From NCBI GenBank assembly GCA_039817415.1, contig JBCBVV010000001.1:186001-250000 (forward strand): a stretch of 64,000 nucleotides of DNA. The letters run 5' to 3'. Numbering within the stretch: position 1 is the first letter of the stretch; each line of letters starts with the position of its first letter. Source of the stretch: JALEFZ01 sp039817415 (GTDB taxonomy: Bacteria; Bacteroidota; Bacteroidia; J057). The position numbers and the translations under genes are program-made. Below the pieces are notes generated by a model. The model saw only the letters and a program-made list of their open reading frames with translations, searched no databases and was not told where the DNA came from. Of this stretch, positions 1 through 9,180 are shown one piece after another.

Positions 1-1897
1 TATCAAAAGGTGATTTGCTACAAAGGCTCCACAATTCAATATCATAGCTGGTACACGGCAGGAGCATCCCCAAAAAGACTGAGGTATCAGATAGAGTAAG
101 AGTCTGTACATTTGTACTTCCCGTTTCCTGATAAGTAAGCCGATACTGAGTGGCTGTCGCAACGGGATGCCAATTGAAGGCAATCACATCTTCTGTGGTG
201 GAAAGGTTAAGAATCTCTGAAGGTGCTTCACAGCAACCCAAAGTTCTGAAATCTGGTCCCGCAATGGAAGATGCCCTTCCACCTGGACAAATCACCTGTA
301 CTTCCCATTGGTATTCCTGGCAGGAAGCCAAACCCAATAAGAGGGTATCAGAACCCATAACTTCCAAGCTATCCATGGCAGCTGGCATCCCCTTGGGATA
401 GTAAAATACTTTCACAAAAAGGCTGTCATAGTACTCTTGCCACCTCAGCTGCACACTTGAATCTGAAAGTGCGTTTGCTTGTAAACGAACAGCGGGAATG
501 CAATCATCCGGAATCAATCCGCAAAGATCTTGTTGTTCTAAAAGAGCCTGATAAGCATTTAGACGACCAGAGGAGGTAACGAAACCATTGAGGGCGGCAA
601 TGCTGTCTACGCTCTCCAAGAGGTTTCTACGTACGCCAAATCTTAGGGCTTGGCTAGGATTGTTGAGGTACTCAGCCATGAGGGGCGGGCAGAAATCAGC
701 AAACATCAAGGCAAGGGTCCCACTTACCATGGGAGTAGCAAATGAAGTCCCGGAGGCAAAGGTGTATTGATTCCCAGGGGAGGTTGTTAGGATTCCCTCT
801 CCAGGTGCTCCCATATCTACGGAGGTTGCTCCAACTCCTCCATCACTAGCTCGTTGATCAAAGGCATTGGTAGCTGTCACCACAATCAAAAAATCACTGG
901 TGCAATTAGAGGGAACATCTCCAATAATGTCTACGTTTTGTCGTGCATTGGTAGTAGCAGCCACACTCATGATACCTGCCTCTCCTAGCCTATTGTACAT
1001 CTCACACCAAATCGGAACAGATTGGACATCTCCTCTGTCAATGCCAAAAGAAGAATTACTGACCACCACAAAAGCCCCCTTAGCTCCTCCCGTTTCTTCA
1101 TAGAGCATACGCTGATTTAAAACATAATCATAGGCTTTCACGACCGTTGCTTCATCCCGGGAAGATCCTCCTACTGCCATCACCTGCACATTCCATCCCA
1201 CACCGGCTACACCTATTCCATTGTCGGCAATACCACCTATAACACCAGCTACCTGTGTCCCATGGACCGCATTGGGCAGTAGGCCATTATCCGAATAGGC
1301 ATTCCAGCCATTCAGGTCATCTATGTATCCATTTTGATCGTCGTCTATGCCATTGAAAGGGATTTCTCCTCGATTGGTCCAGTAATTCAGGTCCTCATGG
1401 TTGATGAAAAAGCCATCGTCAATGACAGCCACCACCAGCGTATCCCCGAGACTCGTAAGCCCACCTTGGCTCAAATCCCATGCTTCAGGTGCATCAATAT
1501 CTGCATTGGTTGTTCCTCCTGTTTGACCTGTGTTATTTAATCCCCATTGACTTGCCCAATTGGGATCGTTTGGAAGGGTCGCCAAGCCTCCGCGGCTTTC
1601 AACAAAATGATTGAACTGCGCATAGCGAACACCTTGAAGCGATTCCATTTTTACCAAATCACGCTCTTGTATGTCTTCCTCACTTACCATCAAGTGGATG
1701 TTCATCCTCTCCGAAAGTGTTTCGCTCCACCTCACTCGAAGACCTGGGTTTGCAGCAAGCCATTTCTGCATGGGAACACCTTCATCCAGCATCATGATCA
1801 TCTGCCCTTTTTCATAAGCCTGGGCCCTCAAAAAATGGGGGCTGAATATCAAAAAGGCCATGCATAGTAGCACAGCTATTGTCTGAGTCAATCGCAT
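1..1897 (-). CDS. Secreted S8 subtilisin-like serine protease (3' end cut by window edge)
   Basis: About 632 codons are visible; the gene runs off the left edge, so its C-terminus is unseen. The ATG at 1897 begins a Sec-type signal peptide ending near residue 26 (FLRAQA). A propeptide-like stretch follows, then a peptidase S8 domain with all three catalytic signatures: Asp in VAVIDDG (about residue 160), His in HGTQVAG (about 212) and Ser in GTSFATPMVSG (about 385). An Asp-rich NGIDDDQNGYIDD segment after the catalytic Asp may bind calcium. Beyond residue 430 the sequence turns into fibronectin-III-like repeats (for example VQLRWQEYYDS). A type IX sorting domain may lie beyond the edge, but that is inference. 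It would act outside the cell on proteins or peptides. A second, unrelated-looking subtilase lies at 36997-39288. Confidence 0.9.
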   Translation of the reverse strand, partial: MRLTQTIAVLLCMAFLIFSPHFLRAQAYEKGQMIMMLDEGVPMQKWLAANPGLRVRWSETLSERMNIHLMVSEEDIQERDLVKMESLQGVRYAQFNHFVESRGGLATLPNDPNWASQWGLNNTGQTGGTTNADIDAPEAWDLSQGGLTSLGDTLVVAVIDDGFFINHEDLNYWTNRGEIPFNGIDDDQNGYIDDLNGWNAYSDNGLLPNAVHGTQVAGVIGGIADNGIGVAGVGWNVQVMAVGGSSRDEATVVKAYDYVLNQRMLYEETGGAKGAFVVVSNSSFGIDRGDVQSVPIWCEMYNRLGEAGIMSVAATTNARQNVDIIGDVPSNCTSDFLIVVTATNAFDQRASDGGVGATSVDMGAPGEGILTTSPGNQYTFASGTSFATPMVSGTLALMFADFCPPLMAEYLNNPSQALRFGVRRNLLESVDSIAALNGFVTSSGRLNAYQALLEQQDLCGLIPDDCIPAVRLQANALSDSSVQLRWQEYYDSLFVKVFYYPKGMPAAMDSLEVMGSDTLLLGLASCQEYQWEVQVICPGGRASSIAGPDFRTLGCCEAPSEILNLSTTEDVIAFNWHPVATATQYRLTYQETGSTNVQTLTLSDTSVFLGMLLPCTSYDIELWSLCSKSPFD

Positions 1898-1946
1898 AGA
1901 GGAAAACTAGCTTATTTAGGTGAAAGAAAACAGGTAAAAGTCCTTC

Positions 1947-2921
1947 TCAGGAATGGTCTGGCTTGTGTTCGTGTTGAGCACGTTCAAGGCGGTCATTGAT
2001 GGCTTGGCCTATGCCTTCATCGGGAACATAATCCGCAATAATGGTATCAAAATCTCCATTATCTAACCTTCTCAAGTAGGCAAATAAATTTCTTGCGGCT
2101 TCCCTTATATCGCCCTTTTCGGATAAAATGAATTGTTGCTTATCCGATACGAATGAATAAGATTTCTGAAAAGAAAGAACGGCCGTTCGTGGAGAAGCAT
2201 AAGTTGACCAGAGTTCTTCAATTTCTCCTACAAATAAAGCTGCTGTTGGGGCATAATGGCTTTTCAGCATACCGCTACTCTGGGGTTTAGCTGAGGACGG
2301 AATCCTAGACAATGGCCCTGTAATTCTCTCTATTTCCTTAGGTTCAAGTCCGCCGTGTCGATACAACTTAAACCCTCCTTCTGCTTCCCAACCTATGATA
2401 GTCGATTCAATTCCAACAGTGGTGGAGCCTCCATCCAATATATATGGGATTATGGGCCCTAATTGATCTGCGACATGATCAGCCGTAGTGGGACTGATGT
2501 ATCCAAAGGGATTCGCAGAGGGAGCAGCCAGCGGGAAGTCCAATTTCTTTAATAAGGAAAGAGTAAGAGGATGATTAGGAATTCTGATGGCCACACGTTC
2601 ATTTCCAGCCGTCAGCAGGTCGGGAACGATGGATGACTTAGGCAATAAGATAGTCAAAGGTCCGGGCCAGTGTTGTTGGGCGAGATCATGGACCTGCTTA
2701 GGGAGAATGGAGACAAAAGCCTGAATTTGCTCCACAGACCACGTATGTAAAATCAGCGGATTGAATTGAGGTCGTTGTTTGACTTCAAATATTTTCAGGA
2801 TGGATTCATCTAATAAAGCATTCCCTGCTAGCCCGTATACTGTTTCCGTAGGTATACCAATGACTTCCCCCCTCCTGAGCAAGGAGGCTGCCTTTTCCAG
2901 GTCCCTTCCTATTTCCGCCAT
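1947..2921 (-). CDS. tsaC: L-threonylcarbamoyladenylate synthase, Sua5/YciO/YrdC family
   Basis: This enzyme makes threonylcarbamoyl-AMP from threonine, bicarbonate and ATP, the first step of the universal tRNA t6A37 modification in the cytoplasm. At 324 residues it is the long Sua5 form. The N-terminal YrdC domain (about 1-190) shows GIPTETVYGLAGNA, KQRPQFNPLILH, GPLTILL and the APSANP-GYISPT nucleotide-binding region. A smaller Sua5 C-terminal domain covers about residues 200-320. Its ATG directly abuts the TAA of rpiA (zero spacing), so the two are almost certainly co-transcribed. The pairing of rpiA with tsaC looks like a housekeeping operon with no obvious metabolic link. Confidence 0.95.
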   Translation of the reverse strand: MAEIGRDLEKAASLLRRGEVIGIPTETVYGLAGNALLDESILKIFEVKQRPQFNPLILHTWSVEQIQAFVSILPKQVHDLAQQHWPGPLTILLPKSSIVPDLLTAGNERVAIRIPNHPLTLSLLKKLDFPLAAPSANPFGYISPTTADHVADQLGPIIPYILDGGSTTVGIESTIIGWEAEGGFKLYRHGGLEPKEIERITGPLSRIPSSAKPQSSGMLKSHYAPTAALFVGEIEELWSTYASPRTAVLSFQKSYSFVSDKQQFILSEKGDIREAARNLFAYLRRLDNGDFDTIIADYVPDEGIGQAINDRLERAQHEHKPDHS

Positions 2922-3605
2922 TTATGCCTGTTTTCTCTCGATGAATTCAAGTTTACCATCCTTCTTGGCCAAGATGACCTTGTCTGCCATGTCTATGAAT
3001 AAACCCGTTTCTACTACGCCTAGCATGGCTTTTAATTTCTGGTGAAGGCTTGCTGGCTCCGAAATACTTCCCATTTTGCAATCGAAAATAAAGTTATGGT
3101 TGTCCGTCAACAAGGCCTTTTCCCCTTCCATTCGTAACTCTGGTTCGTAGCCTAAGTCTTTGAACCTTCTAAAGGTAAGTTCCCATCCAAACTTATTGAC
3201 TTCGACGGGCAAAGGAAAGGCCCCCAAGGTATCAACCTGCTTTCTTTCATCCGCTATGATAATCAACTGATCTGCAATGGAAGCGACTAGTTTTTCCCTT
3301 AACAAGGCTCCTCCCCCACCCTTGATCAACTGCAGGTTGGGATCAAATTCATCTGCCCCATCAATACAGATATCCAATCGTGGCGTATCAAAGAAGTTTG
3401 TCAAGGGAATGCCTACATCTTTTGCCAACTGTTCGGTCTGTTTCGAGGTAGGAATACCCACGATATTCAATCCCTCATTTTGTACTCTTTCACCGAGTTT
3501 AAGGACCATAAAATAAGCTGTAGAACCTGTTCCCAGTCCTACTTTCATTCCACTTTCTACCAGAGAGGCAGCATATTCGCCCGCTATTTTCTTTGACTCG
3601 CTCAT
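2922..3605 (-). CDS. rpiA: Ribose-5-phosphate isomerase A
   Basis: RpiA interconverts ribose-5-phosphate and ribulose-5-phosphate in the non-oxidative pentose phosphate pathway. The 227-residue length is normal for the family. Visible signatures are GLGTGSTAYFMV near residue 25 (phosphate loop), ICIDGADEFDP around 80-90 (catalytic acidic residues), LIKGGGGALLREK (catalytic Lys region) and the C-terminal ETGLFIDMADKVILA. It is the first gene of a two-gene unit with tsaC. The gene upstream on the same strand is separated by only 51 bp and ends at 3657 without a clear terminator, so readthrough from the membrane-protein pair is possible. Confidence 0.97.
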   Translation of the reverse strand: MSESKKIAGEYAASLVESGMKVGLGTGSTAYFMVLKLGERVQNEGLNIVGIPTSKQTEQLAKDVGIPLTNFFDTPRLDICIDGADEFDPNLQLIKGGGGALLREKLVASIADQLIIIADERKQVDTLGAFPLPVEVNKFGWELTFRRFKDLGYEPELRMEGEKALLTDNHNFIFDCKMGSISEPASLHQKLKAMLGVVETGLFIDMADKVILAKKDGKLEFIERKQA

Positions 3606-3656
3606 CTTATCAAATTTGTGGCAAAAATACAGATTTTGAATCAGACTGAGGGTATT

Positions 3657-5177
3657 TCAGTCAATTTTACTGTTGTGCGTCTTGTTAGATTGGGAGGAAT
3701 CAGGTGCAGGACTAAGAAATTGATAAAAAATCGATTCCCGTTCACCTAGGTATTGAGACTGAATAGAAGTTCCCATGTAAATATCCTGTTCCTGATACAC
3801 CTCATCAATCAGGAAAAGCGTTTTTTCAGGATGGGCTAAGGTGTTTGGATAAACAGATTTGCCCTCCGTGAAGGTAACAACCTGCTGACCTATAAGGAAG
3901 AGGGGTACAATGGCAGCTCCACCCACCCAGAGCCAAAGTCCTGTACGGAGGTATCCCTTCGTATGTCCCTTTTGCAAAGCAACAAGCAATAACATAGATA
4001 GGGCCAACCATGCAGGAAAAGAAATACGCATATAGCCATCATTCGCATATCCCAAGTAAATGGTCATGAGCAAAATCAAAAAGCCAGTAGACACAAAAAG
4101 GACCTTTCTATGGAAGTTATCTGGATGCTGCTTGAGGTTTAACGTAAGTAAACCGGCCAAAGGAAGAAATTTCATCAGCACAAAAAAGAGGAAGAAAGGA
4201 ACCCATTTGATAAAAGGTTGGGCCTGCCAAATGAAAGCCTTAGTCTCAAGGGGTTGATGTGCGAGGTAATAGCTTCCCAATACAAGGATAAGAGCCATTA
4301 CAGGCAATAGCTCTAGCTTGCGTGTCTTTGCAGTCCAAACACCTCTACGATTTTCCAGCAGGAAAAATGGCAATAAGCCTATAGAAATTAAAGGAGACCA
4401 AAGCAAACTAAGTCCAATGATGCCAAGATAGAATGATATTTGAACCCCTCTTTCTAAAGCTGAAATGAATAAAAAAGTGGCCAAGGCCCCACCGACAAAA
4501 TGTTGTGGAGCCCATAGTAAATGGGAAAAATGTCCCTGAATTTTATGAGCCAATCCAAATTCCTGGGGAAGCCCCATTTCCGCTAGTAGCAAAGGAGGCC
4601 ATTCTCCTATCATCAGCATATACCTTAGATGAACCAGTATGCCCCACAAAAAATCCTGCCCCGCGAAAAGAAAGAAAATGGCTAGTCCAAGCCACCTCAA
4701 ATTACCTGCATAATTCCAGACCCATAAGGAGATGAGCCATATGCCAAGGCTCCCCCAAAGCAAAGTAGACCACGCGAGTGAGGCCATTCCCAACATTTTG
4801 CTCAAAAAGGCAGGGACCAGATAATAGCCTACGTAATAATTGAGGGGAGCTTCATGTGTGTAAAAAATGGGCCAATCCAGAGAAACCAGATCCTGCCACA
4901 ATAAATTATGCTTGATGTAGTCATCCTGCTGAGGGAAAAATCCCCCCATTCCACTCAATAACCCTAATGCAATCGCAATTCCCAATAGCAAAAGGATTTC
5001 TCGCACACGATATACGGAAACATCATAGGCTGGCATAGTCGCCCAGAGAGCCCAACATACGCTTATAAAAAGGGGGAGTCCGATCCACCATTTCACCCAA
5101 AAAATCAAGAATAATCCTAGGGGTAATAGTAAATAAAGCAGACTGACTGCCATAAGAGGAAACTTCACCTTACTCAT
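3657..5177 (-). CDS. Polytopic membrane protein, paralogue of its upstream neighbour
   Basis: This is an integral membrane protein of about 506 residues with roughly 11-12 hydrophobic helices. I do not recognise a named family. It is clearly homologous along its whole length to the protein at 5170-6693: both contain DY(I/V)KH..(L/I)WQDL after the second helix, a YY.GYYLVPAF / YYLAYYLPSV helix, LLWAPQH..GG / LIWAPQH..GG, a WSP...IGLLPF segment, (A/M)NDxxMR(I/V)S, and a C-terminal QYLG(E/T).ES(I/F)F. Acidic and aromatic residues in the first long loop resemble GT-C glycosyltransferases, but that is only inference. I chose the ATG at 5177 (MSKVKFP) because it aligns with the neighbour's N-terminus and gives an 8-bp overlap; an in-frame ATG at 5219 would give a 50-bp overlap. 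Confidence 0.75.
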   Translation of the reverse strand: MSKVKFPLMAVSLLYLLLPLGLFLIFWVKWWIGLPLFISVCWALWATMPAYDVSVYRVREILLLLGIAIALGLLSGMGGFFPQQDDYIKHNLLWQDLVSLDWPIFYTHEAPLNYYVGYYLVPAFLSKMLGMASLAWSTLLWGSLGIWLISLWVWNYAGNLRWLGLAIFFLFAGQDFLWGILVHLRYMLMIGEWPPLLLAEMGLPQEFGLAHKIQGHFSHLLWAPQHFVGGALATFLFISALERGVQISFYLGIIGLSLLWSPLISIGLLPFFLLENRRGVWTAKTRKLELLPVMALILVLGSYYLAHQPLETKAFIWQAQPFIKWVPFFLFFVLMKFLPLAGLLTLNLKQHPDNFHRKVLFVSTGFLILLMTIYLGYANDGYMRISFPAWLALSMLLLVALQKGHTKGYLRTGLWLWVGGAAIVPLFLIGQQVVTFTEGKSVYPNTLAHPEKTLFLIDEVYQEQDIYMGTSIQSQYLGERESIFYQFLSPAPDSSQSNKTHNSKID

Positions 5178-6693
5178 AGGCATCATGATTGGAGGGTGAA
5201 GCAAGAAGATAGGTTCCAAAGAAGGATTCCTCAGTTCCTAGATACTGTTGCGATAAGTCAAAGGGATGATCAATATCGATAAATTCGTAGGCTGCGTTAA
5301 GTTGGGTGATATCAAATTGTGGTAAGGGATAAACCTTCTGGATAGGCTCAGGCTCTTGGGTCCAAATCATACTTGCTTCCGACACATTATGGATACAGGA
5401 AAGGCCGAATACCACCCCAAATATCCAACGGAATCCTTTTGTCTTCCATGATGGTCCAAATATATTGACTGTCATGATGTAGAAGATCATCAAAAAAGGA
5501 ATGCTGACTCGCATGATAAAATCGTTCATCGCGCCCATGTGATAAAAAGGGATGAGCAAAAGCATACCTACACTTAGCCAGAACAAATTTTTCATAAAGG
5601 GATCAAGTGGCACTTTTTTATCCATCCACCAGATGAAAAGAGTAAAGGCGCCTAACTCCATTCCTACGAATATTAGATAATAGAGAAACCAATTGCTACG
5701 ACTTGTTACTTGCCAAATAAAGCCGTTGTATTCCAATGGGCCATGGGCCATATAATAGAGTAAGAAGAGAAGGCCAATTAGGAAGGGAGGGATTAGGCCT
5801 AGAAATTTACTTAACTCCAGCTTCAAACCGCTGAAGAAATCCATAGCCACAAATGGCAAGAGCCCTATGGTAACAAATGGACTCCAATAGGCCGTCAAGA
5901 CCCAAGGAAGAAAGGTAAGCCATTTGCCAGGGGTCCATTTTAGGCGATTAATTACCATCATACTGGCCAACCAACCTCCCAGTGCATGTTGTGGGGCCCA
6001 AATCAATTGGTTCATGGTGCCTTTGTAGATAAAGGACAGATGCTGTGGGTCATCCATCCTGATCTCACGAATAGGAACGCCTAAGGACTGCCCATCCAGT
6101 ATCACCCCACTAAGATTATAAGCCCACACGAGGAAGAGATCCTGCCCACCTAGCAAAAATAAAGCAAAAACGCTGAGAATAGGCCATTTGTCCATCCATC
6201 TCGCGAAGCCATACACCACAAGGATCAAGCCCATCATTCCCCAAAGGATTGATGGAATGACATAAGAAATACCCAGGACCTTGGCTAATGCTACGGAGGG
6301 CAAATAATAGGCAAGGTAATAGTCGAGAAAATAGCTCTTCTCCTCCAACTGATATCGTACTGGCCATTCCTTTTCCTGAAGATCCTGCCAGATTTCGTGA
6401 TGTTTGACATAATCGTAGGATTGAGGAAGATGATAGGTAAGTCCTGTAATGAGGCCAATAATTAGAACCATGGCTCCAAGCCCTATCCATTCTTTTGGGG
6501 AAAAGGGAGCTTCCTTGGCTAGAGGATTTAACTGCTTAACATATCTGAAAAGGCCTAGGCCCAACATTAGAACAATCAGGCAGGTCCAGCTAAATCTTAG
6601 CCAAAGAAGGGCAAAAATCAATACAGGTAGCCCCAGATAAAGTAGGGAAGAAACTTCCCAAACCTTATCCCATTGCCGATATTCCTTGAGCAT
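5170..6693 (-). CDS. Polytopic membrane protein, paralogue of its downstream neighbour
   Basis: This is a 507-residue multi-helix inner-membrane protein, upstream member of a tandem duplicated pair. It shares spaced motifs with the product of 3657-5177, including YDYVKHHEIWQDL, APQHALGG, WSPFVTIGLLPF, MAHGPLEYNGFIWQ and GAMNDFIMR. The conserved loop residues between helices suggest an enzyme working at the membrane surface, such as a lipid-linked sugar transferase, rather than a simple transporter. This is inference and no catalytic assignment is safe. Divergence is high enough that the duplication is old. The gene is separated from the photolyase terminator upstream by about 80 bp, so it probably has its own promoter between 6694 and 6771. 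Confidence 0.75.
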   Translation of the reverse strand: MLKEYRQWDKVWEVSSLLYLGLPVLIFALLWLRFSWTCLIVLMLGLGLFRYVKQLNPLAKEAPFSPKEWIGLGAMVLIIGLITGLTYHLPQSYDYVKHHEIWQDLQEKEWPVRYQLEEKSYFLDYYLAYYLPSVALAKVLGISYVIPSILWGMMGLILVVYGFARWMDKWPILSVFALFLLGGQDLFLVWAYNLSGVILDGQSLGVPIREIRMDDPQHLSFIYKGTMNQLIWAPQHALGGWLASMMVINRLKWTPGKWLTFLPWVLTAYWSPFVTIGLLPFVAMDFFSGLKLELSKFLGLIPPFLIGLLFLLYYMAHGPLEYNGFIWQVTSRSNWFLYYLIFVGMELGAFTLFIWWMDKKVPLDPFMKNLFWLSVGMLLLIPFYHMGAMNDFIMRVSIPFLMIFYIMTVNIFGPSWKTKGFRWIFGVVFGLSCIHNVSEASMIWTQEPEPIQKVYPLPQFDITQLNAAYEFIDIDHPFDLSQQYLGTEESFFGTYLLASPSNHDAYE

Positions 6694-6771
6694 GCAGGAA
6701 ATTAAAGGAAATATAGATGGGACTCAAAATATCCTTCACCACAAAACGTCAGAGGAAATGTAAGGCGTGGC

Positions 6772-6801
6772 AAAAAAAACAGCCCCGCATTTGCATGCGG
6801 G
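6772..6801 (-). terminator. Rho-independent terminator after the photolyase gene
   Basis: A perfect 7-bp GC-rich stem (6784-6790 with 6795-6801, 4-nt loop) is followed on the minus strand by eight U residues (A run at 6772-6779). It lies 43 bp past the photolyase stop and would end the crtY-blh-photolyase transcript. Confidence 0.85.
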
Positions 6802-6844
6802 ACCTCACCATTATGAAACCAAATACAACCCACGTGCGCGGGGC

Positions 6845-8149
6845 TTACGCTTTACTTAATGCCATTTTGTAGGCATCGAGGCAGCGCTCACGGGCTGCTT
6901 TATGATCTACAATGGGTCTGGGGTAAGTAGGTGTCCCAAATTCAGGAACCCATTTTCTTGTATACACCAGACCTTTATCAAATTTCTTCATCTGTGCTTC
7001 AGGATTAAATATCCTAAAGTATGGGGCGGCGTCTGTTCCTGAGCCTGCGGCCCATTGCCAACCTCCGTTGTTAGATGCTAACTCAAAATCAAGGAGTTTT
7101 GTTGCGAAATAATTTTCTCCCCACTGCCAATTGATCAAGAGGTGTTTCGAAAGAAAACTTGAGACGATCATCCGCACGCGATTGTGCATGTAGCCTGTCT
7201 CATTTAATTCACGCATACCTGCATCCACAATTGGATATCCAGTCTTCCCTTGGCACCATTTCTCAAACTCCTCTTCATTGTTTCGCCAATTTATGGCTCC
7301 ATACTTTTCTCTGAATGGCGCGTCCGCGACATGGGGAAAGTTCCACAAGATTTGCATATAGAACTCGCGCCAAATCAACTCATTAAGATAGGTCTCATTC
7401 AATTTCCAAGCCGAGCGTGCCAATTTCCGAATGCTAATCGTTCCAAATCTCAAATGAATCCCAATGCGAGTCGTTCCCTTTACAGCTGGGAAGTTTCTCG
7501 TTTCGTGATAATCCTTGATAACGTCCTGATCAGCTTTCATGGAGGGAATGGGAATGGCACTTCCCTTGAATCCCATGGAAAGTAGACTTGGAATCTTGCC
7601 CGCTTCATTTTTCCAAAAATGGGTAAACAAAGGTTCAGTTTCATATGAGCGCATGTTATCAGGATTCAATTCAGATTTCCATTTCTTGCTAAATGGGGTA
7701 AATACTGAATAGGGCTTATGGCTTCCTGATAGAATCTCTTCCTTTTCGAAAATGACCTGATCCTTGTAGGTGTGAAAGCCTACGTTATGAGCAGAGAAGA
7801 AGCTACTTAGTTCTCCGTCCCTTTTTCTTGCATAGGGTTCATAGTCATGGTTGGTATATACCGCTTCCAATTCGCCTTCATCTACCAGTCTTTTCCATAT
7901 CTCTTCTGGGGTACCGTAGAATACGTGAAAGGAGGAGCCCATTTTTCTTAGCTCCTTGTCTAGTTGATGTAGCCTGTCGTGAAGAAATTGCACACGTCCA
8001 TCCTCTTCTGGCAACTCATCTAGAATATGTTTGTCGAAAATGAAGACAGGCATAACCTCTTTGCCACTCGAAAGGGCGTGAAAAAGTGCTGCATTGTCAT
8101 CTAATCGTAAGTCTCTTCGGCACCACCAGGCCACCCGGGGCTTATTCAT
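6845..8149 (-). CDS. phrB: Deoxyribodipyrimidine photolyase (cryptochrome/photolyase family, class I-like)
   Basis: This FAD enzyme uses blue or near-UV light to split cyclobutane pyrimidine dimers in DNA. The 434 residues show the N-terminal Rossmann-like antenna domain (AWWCRRDLRLDDNAAL, residues about 8-23) and the C-terminal FAD domain: TRIGIHLRFGTIS, NELIWREFYMQIL, YPIVDAGMRELNETGYMHNR, then LDFELASNNGGWQWAAGSGTD and FRIFNP. The conserved Trp and Asn around WREFY and ELASNNGGWQW match DNA-repairing photolyases rather than signalling cryptochromes. It is last in the rhodopsin/retinal gene row, 65 bp after blh without an intervening hairpin, so it is probably co-expressed with the pigment genes. 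Substrate class (CPD against 6-4) is inferred from overall motifs. Confidence 0.95.
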   Translation of the reverse strand: MNKPRVAWWCRRDLRLDDNAALFHALSSGKEVMPVFIFDKHILDELPEEDGRVQFLHDRLHQLDKELRKMGSSFHVFYGTPEEIWKRLVDEGELEAVYTNHDYEPYARKRDGELSSFFSAHNVGFHTYKDQVIFEKEEILSGSHKPYSVFTPFSKKWKSELNPDNMRSYETEPLFTHFWKNEAGKIPSLLSMGFKGSAIPIPSMKADQDVIKDYHETRNFPAVKGTTRIGIHLRFGTISIRKLARSAWKLNETYLNELIWREFYMQILWNFPHVADAPFREKYGAINWRNNEEEFEKWCQGKTGYPIVDAGMRELNETGYMHNRVRMIVSSFLSKHLLINWQWGENYFATKLLDFELASNNGGWQWAAGSGTDAAPYFRIFNPEAQMKKFDKGLVYTRKWVPEFGTPTYPRPIVDHKAARERCLDAYKMALSKA

Positions 8150-8214
8150 AGGAAGGATATCGTTATTCAGAAAATGTAAGGGCTGATTGATTGCTCAAGT
8201 GTACCCTATTTGAT

Positions 8215-9180
8215 TCAACCAACCTCTACCGTTGGAGATTGTTTGCTGCTTTGGTTCCCTTTGGCATAAAGTCTCTGCATAAAGACCATATGAGGGAGTG
8301 TCAAAGTAGATATGGCGATAAAAAACAGCAGATAGGGAGAGACAATAGCATGTAACCACTGTCCAATCAGCAAGAGAATGGCAATCCCCGCAAAACTGAT
8401 CAAAGAAAAAGGAAGGGCTGATTTGACGAACTGCTTCCAATTGAAATTGATATCCTCCTGCTTAATGATCTGAATTTCATGAGAAATAGAAGCAAGCGAG
8501 TGCCATAGCCCAAAATACAGGGCAAAACTCAGTAACAAAGAAGTAAATGAGCTAACTGCAAGCAATACAGCCACATTCATCAGCTCGAAAAAGAAGGCTA
8601 TACCAGATATCTTTTCTGTAATCAAGGAGACCATCATGCTAGCAAACCATACCATTCCTGTTGCTACGGTAGCCCTTGTAATCATTTCATGTGATATCTC
8701 GATATTCATGCCCTCGAACAGAGAGGCAAGAATGATCATGCTTTCTTCAATGTGAAAGCCAATGATACCTAGGAGTATCATCATTCCCCATGAAATGTAT
8801 AAGATGACCTTCATGGGATGTAGTTCCTTCCAATCCATAAAAAGCAACTGGCTTTGCCCAAAATGAAAGGCAGAAATCAACAGAAAGATTCCCAAGGATA
8901 CCAGCGGAAAAAAGTACCAGCAAATGCTGTAAAGGATCATGGCTCCGAGGTATGTACCAAAGAAAGTCATCCAGGAGGGTTTAAGACCCTGTTTCTTATG
9001 CTCAAATTGATACACGATGTGATCGGTAGCCCCATGAGGAATGCCTGTGGTCAACATAACCATCACAAAGAAATACAATTCCCATTGCTGCCCTATTATA
9101 GGAAATAAGGCATACGCACCGCCAACCAATAAGGTGATAAGGAGTGAGAGACTATATAACTTAGGCGACTGAAGATTCAT
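8215..9180 (-). CDS. blh: Brp/Blh family beta-carotene 15,15'-dioxygenase (retinal synthesis)
   Basis: Blh is an integral membrane Fe(II) oxygenase that cleaves beta-carotene symmetrically into two retinal molecules, the rhodopsin chromophore. The 321 residues contain about seven to eight hydrophobic helices and the family's metal-ligand histidines: GIPHGATDH (about residues 42-50), SAFHFGQ, FGLWHSL and a late LPHMVFMQ. All expected His motifs are present, so it should be active. Its start overlaps the end of crtY by 20 bp, a translationally coupled arrangement typical of marine proteorhodopsin clusters. The carotenoid genes upstream of lycopene (crtE, crtB, crtI) are not in this window. Confidence 0.95.
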   Translation of the reverse strand: MNLQSPKLYSLSLLITLLVGGAYALFPIIGQQWELYFFVMVMLTTGIPHGATDHIVYQFEHKKQGLKPSWMTFFGTYLGAMILYSICWYFFPLVSLGIFLLISAFHFGQSQLLFMDWKELHPMKVILYISWGMMILLGIIGFHIEESMIILASLFEGMNIEISHEMITRATVATGMVWFASMMVSLITEKISGIAFFFELMNVAVLLAVSSFTSLLLSFALYFGLWHSLASISHEIQIIKQEDINFNWKQFVKSALPFSLISFAGIAILLLIGQWLHAIVSPYLLFFIAISTLTLPHMVFMQRLYAKGNQSSKQSPTVEVG

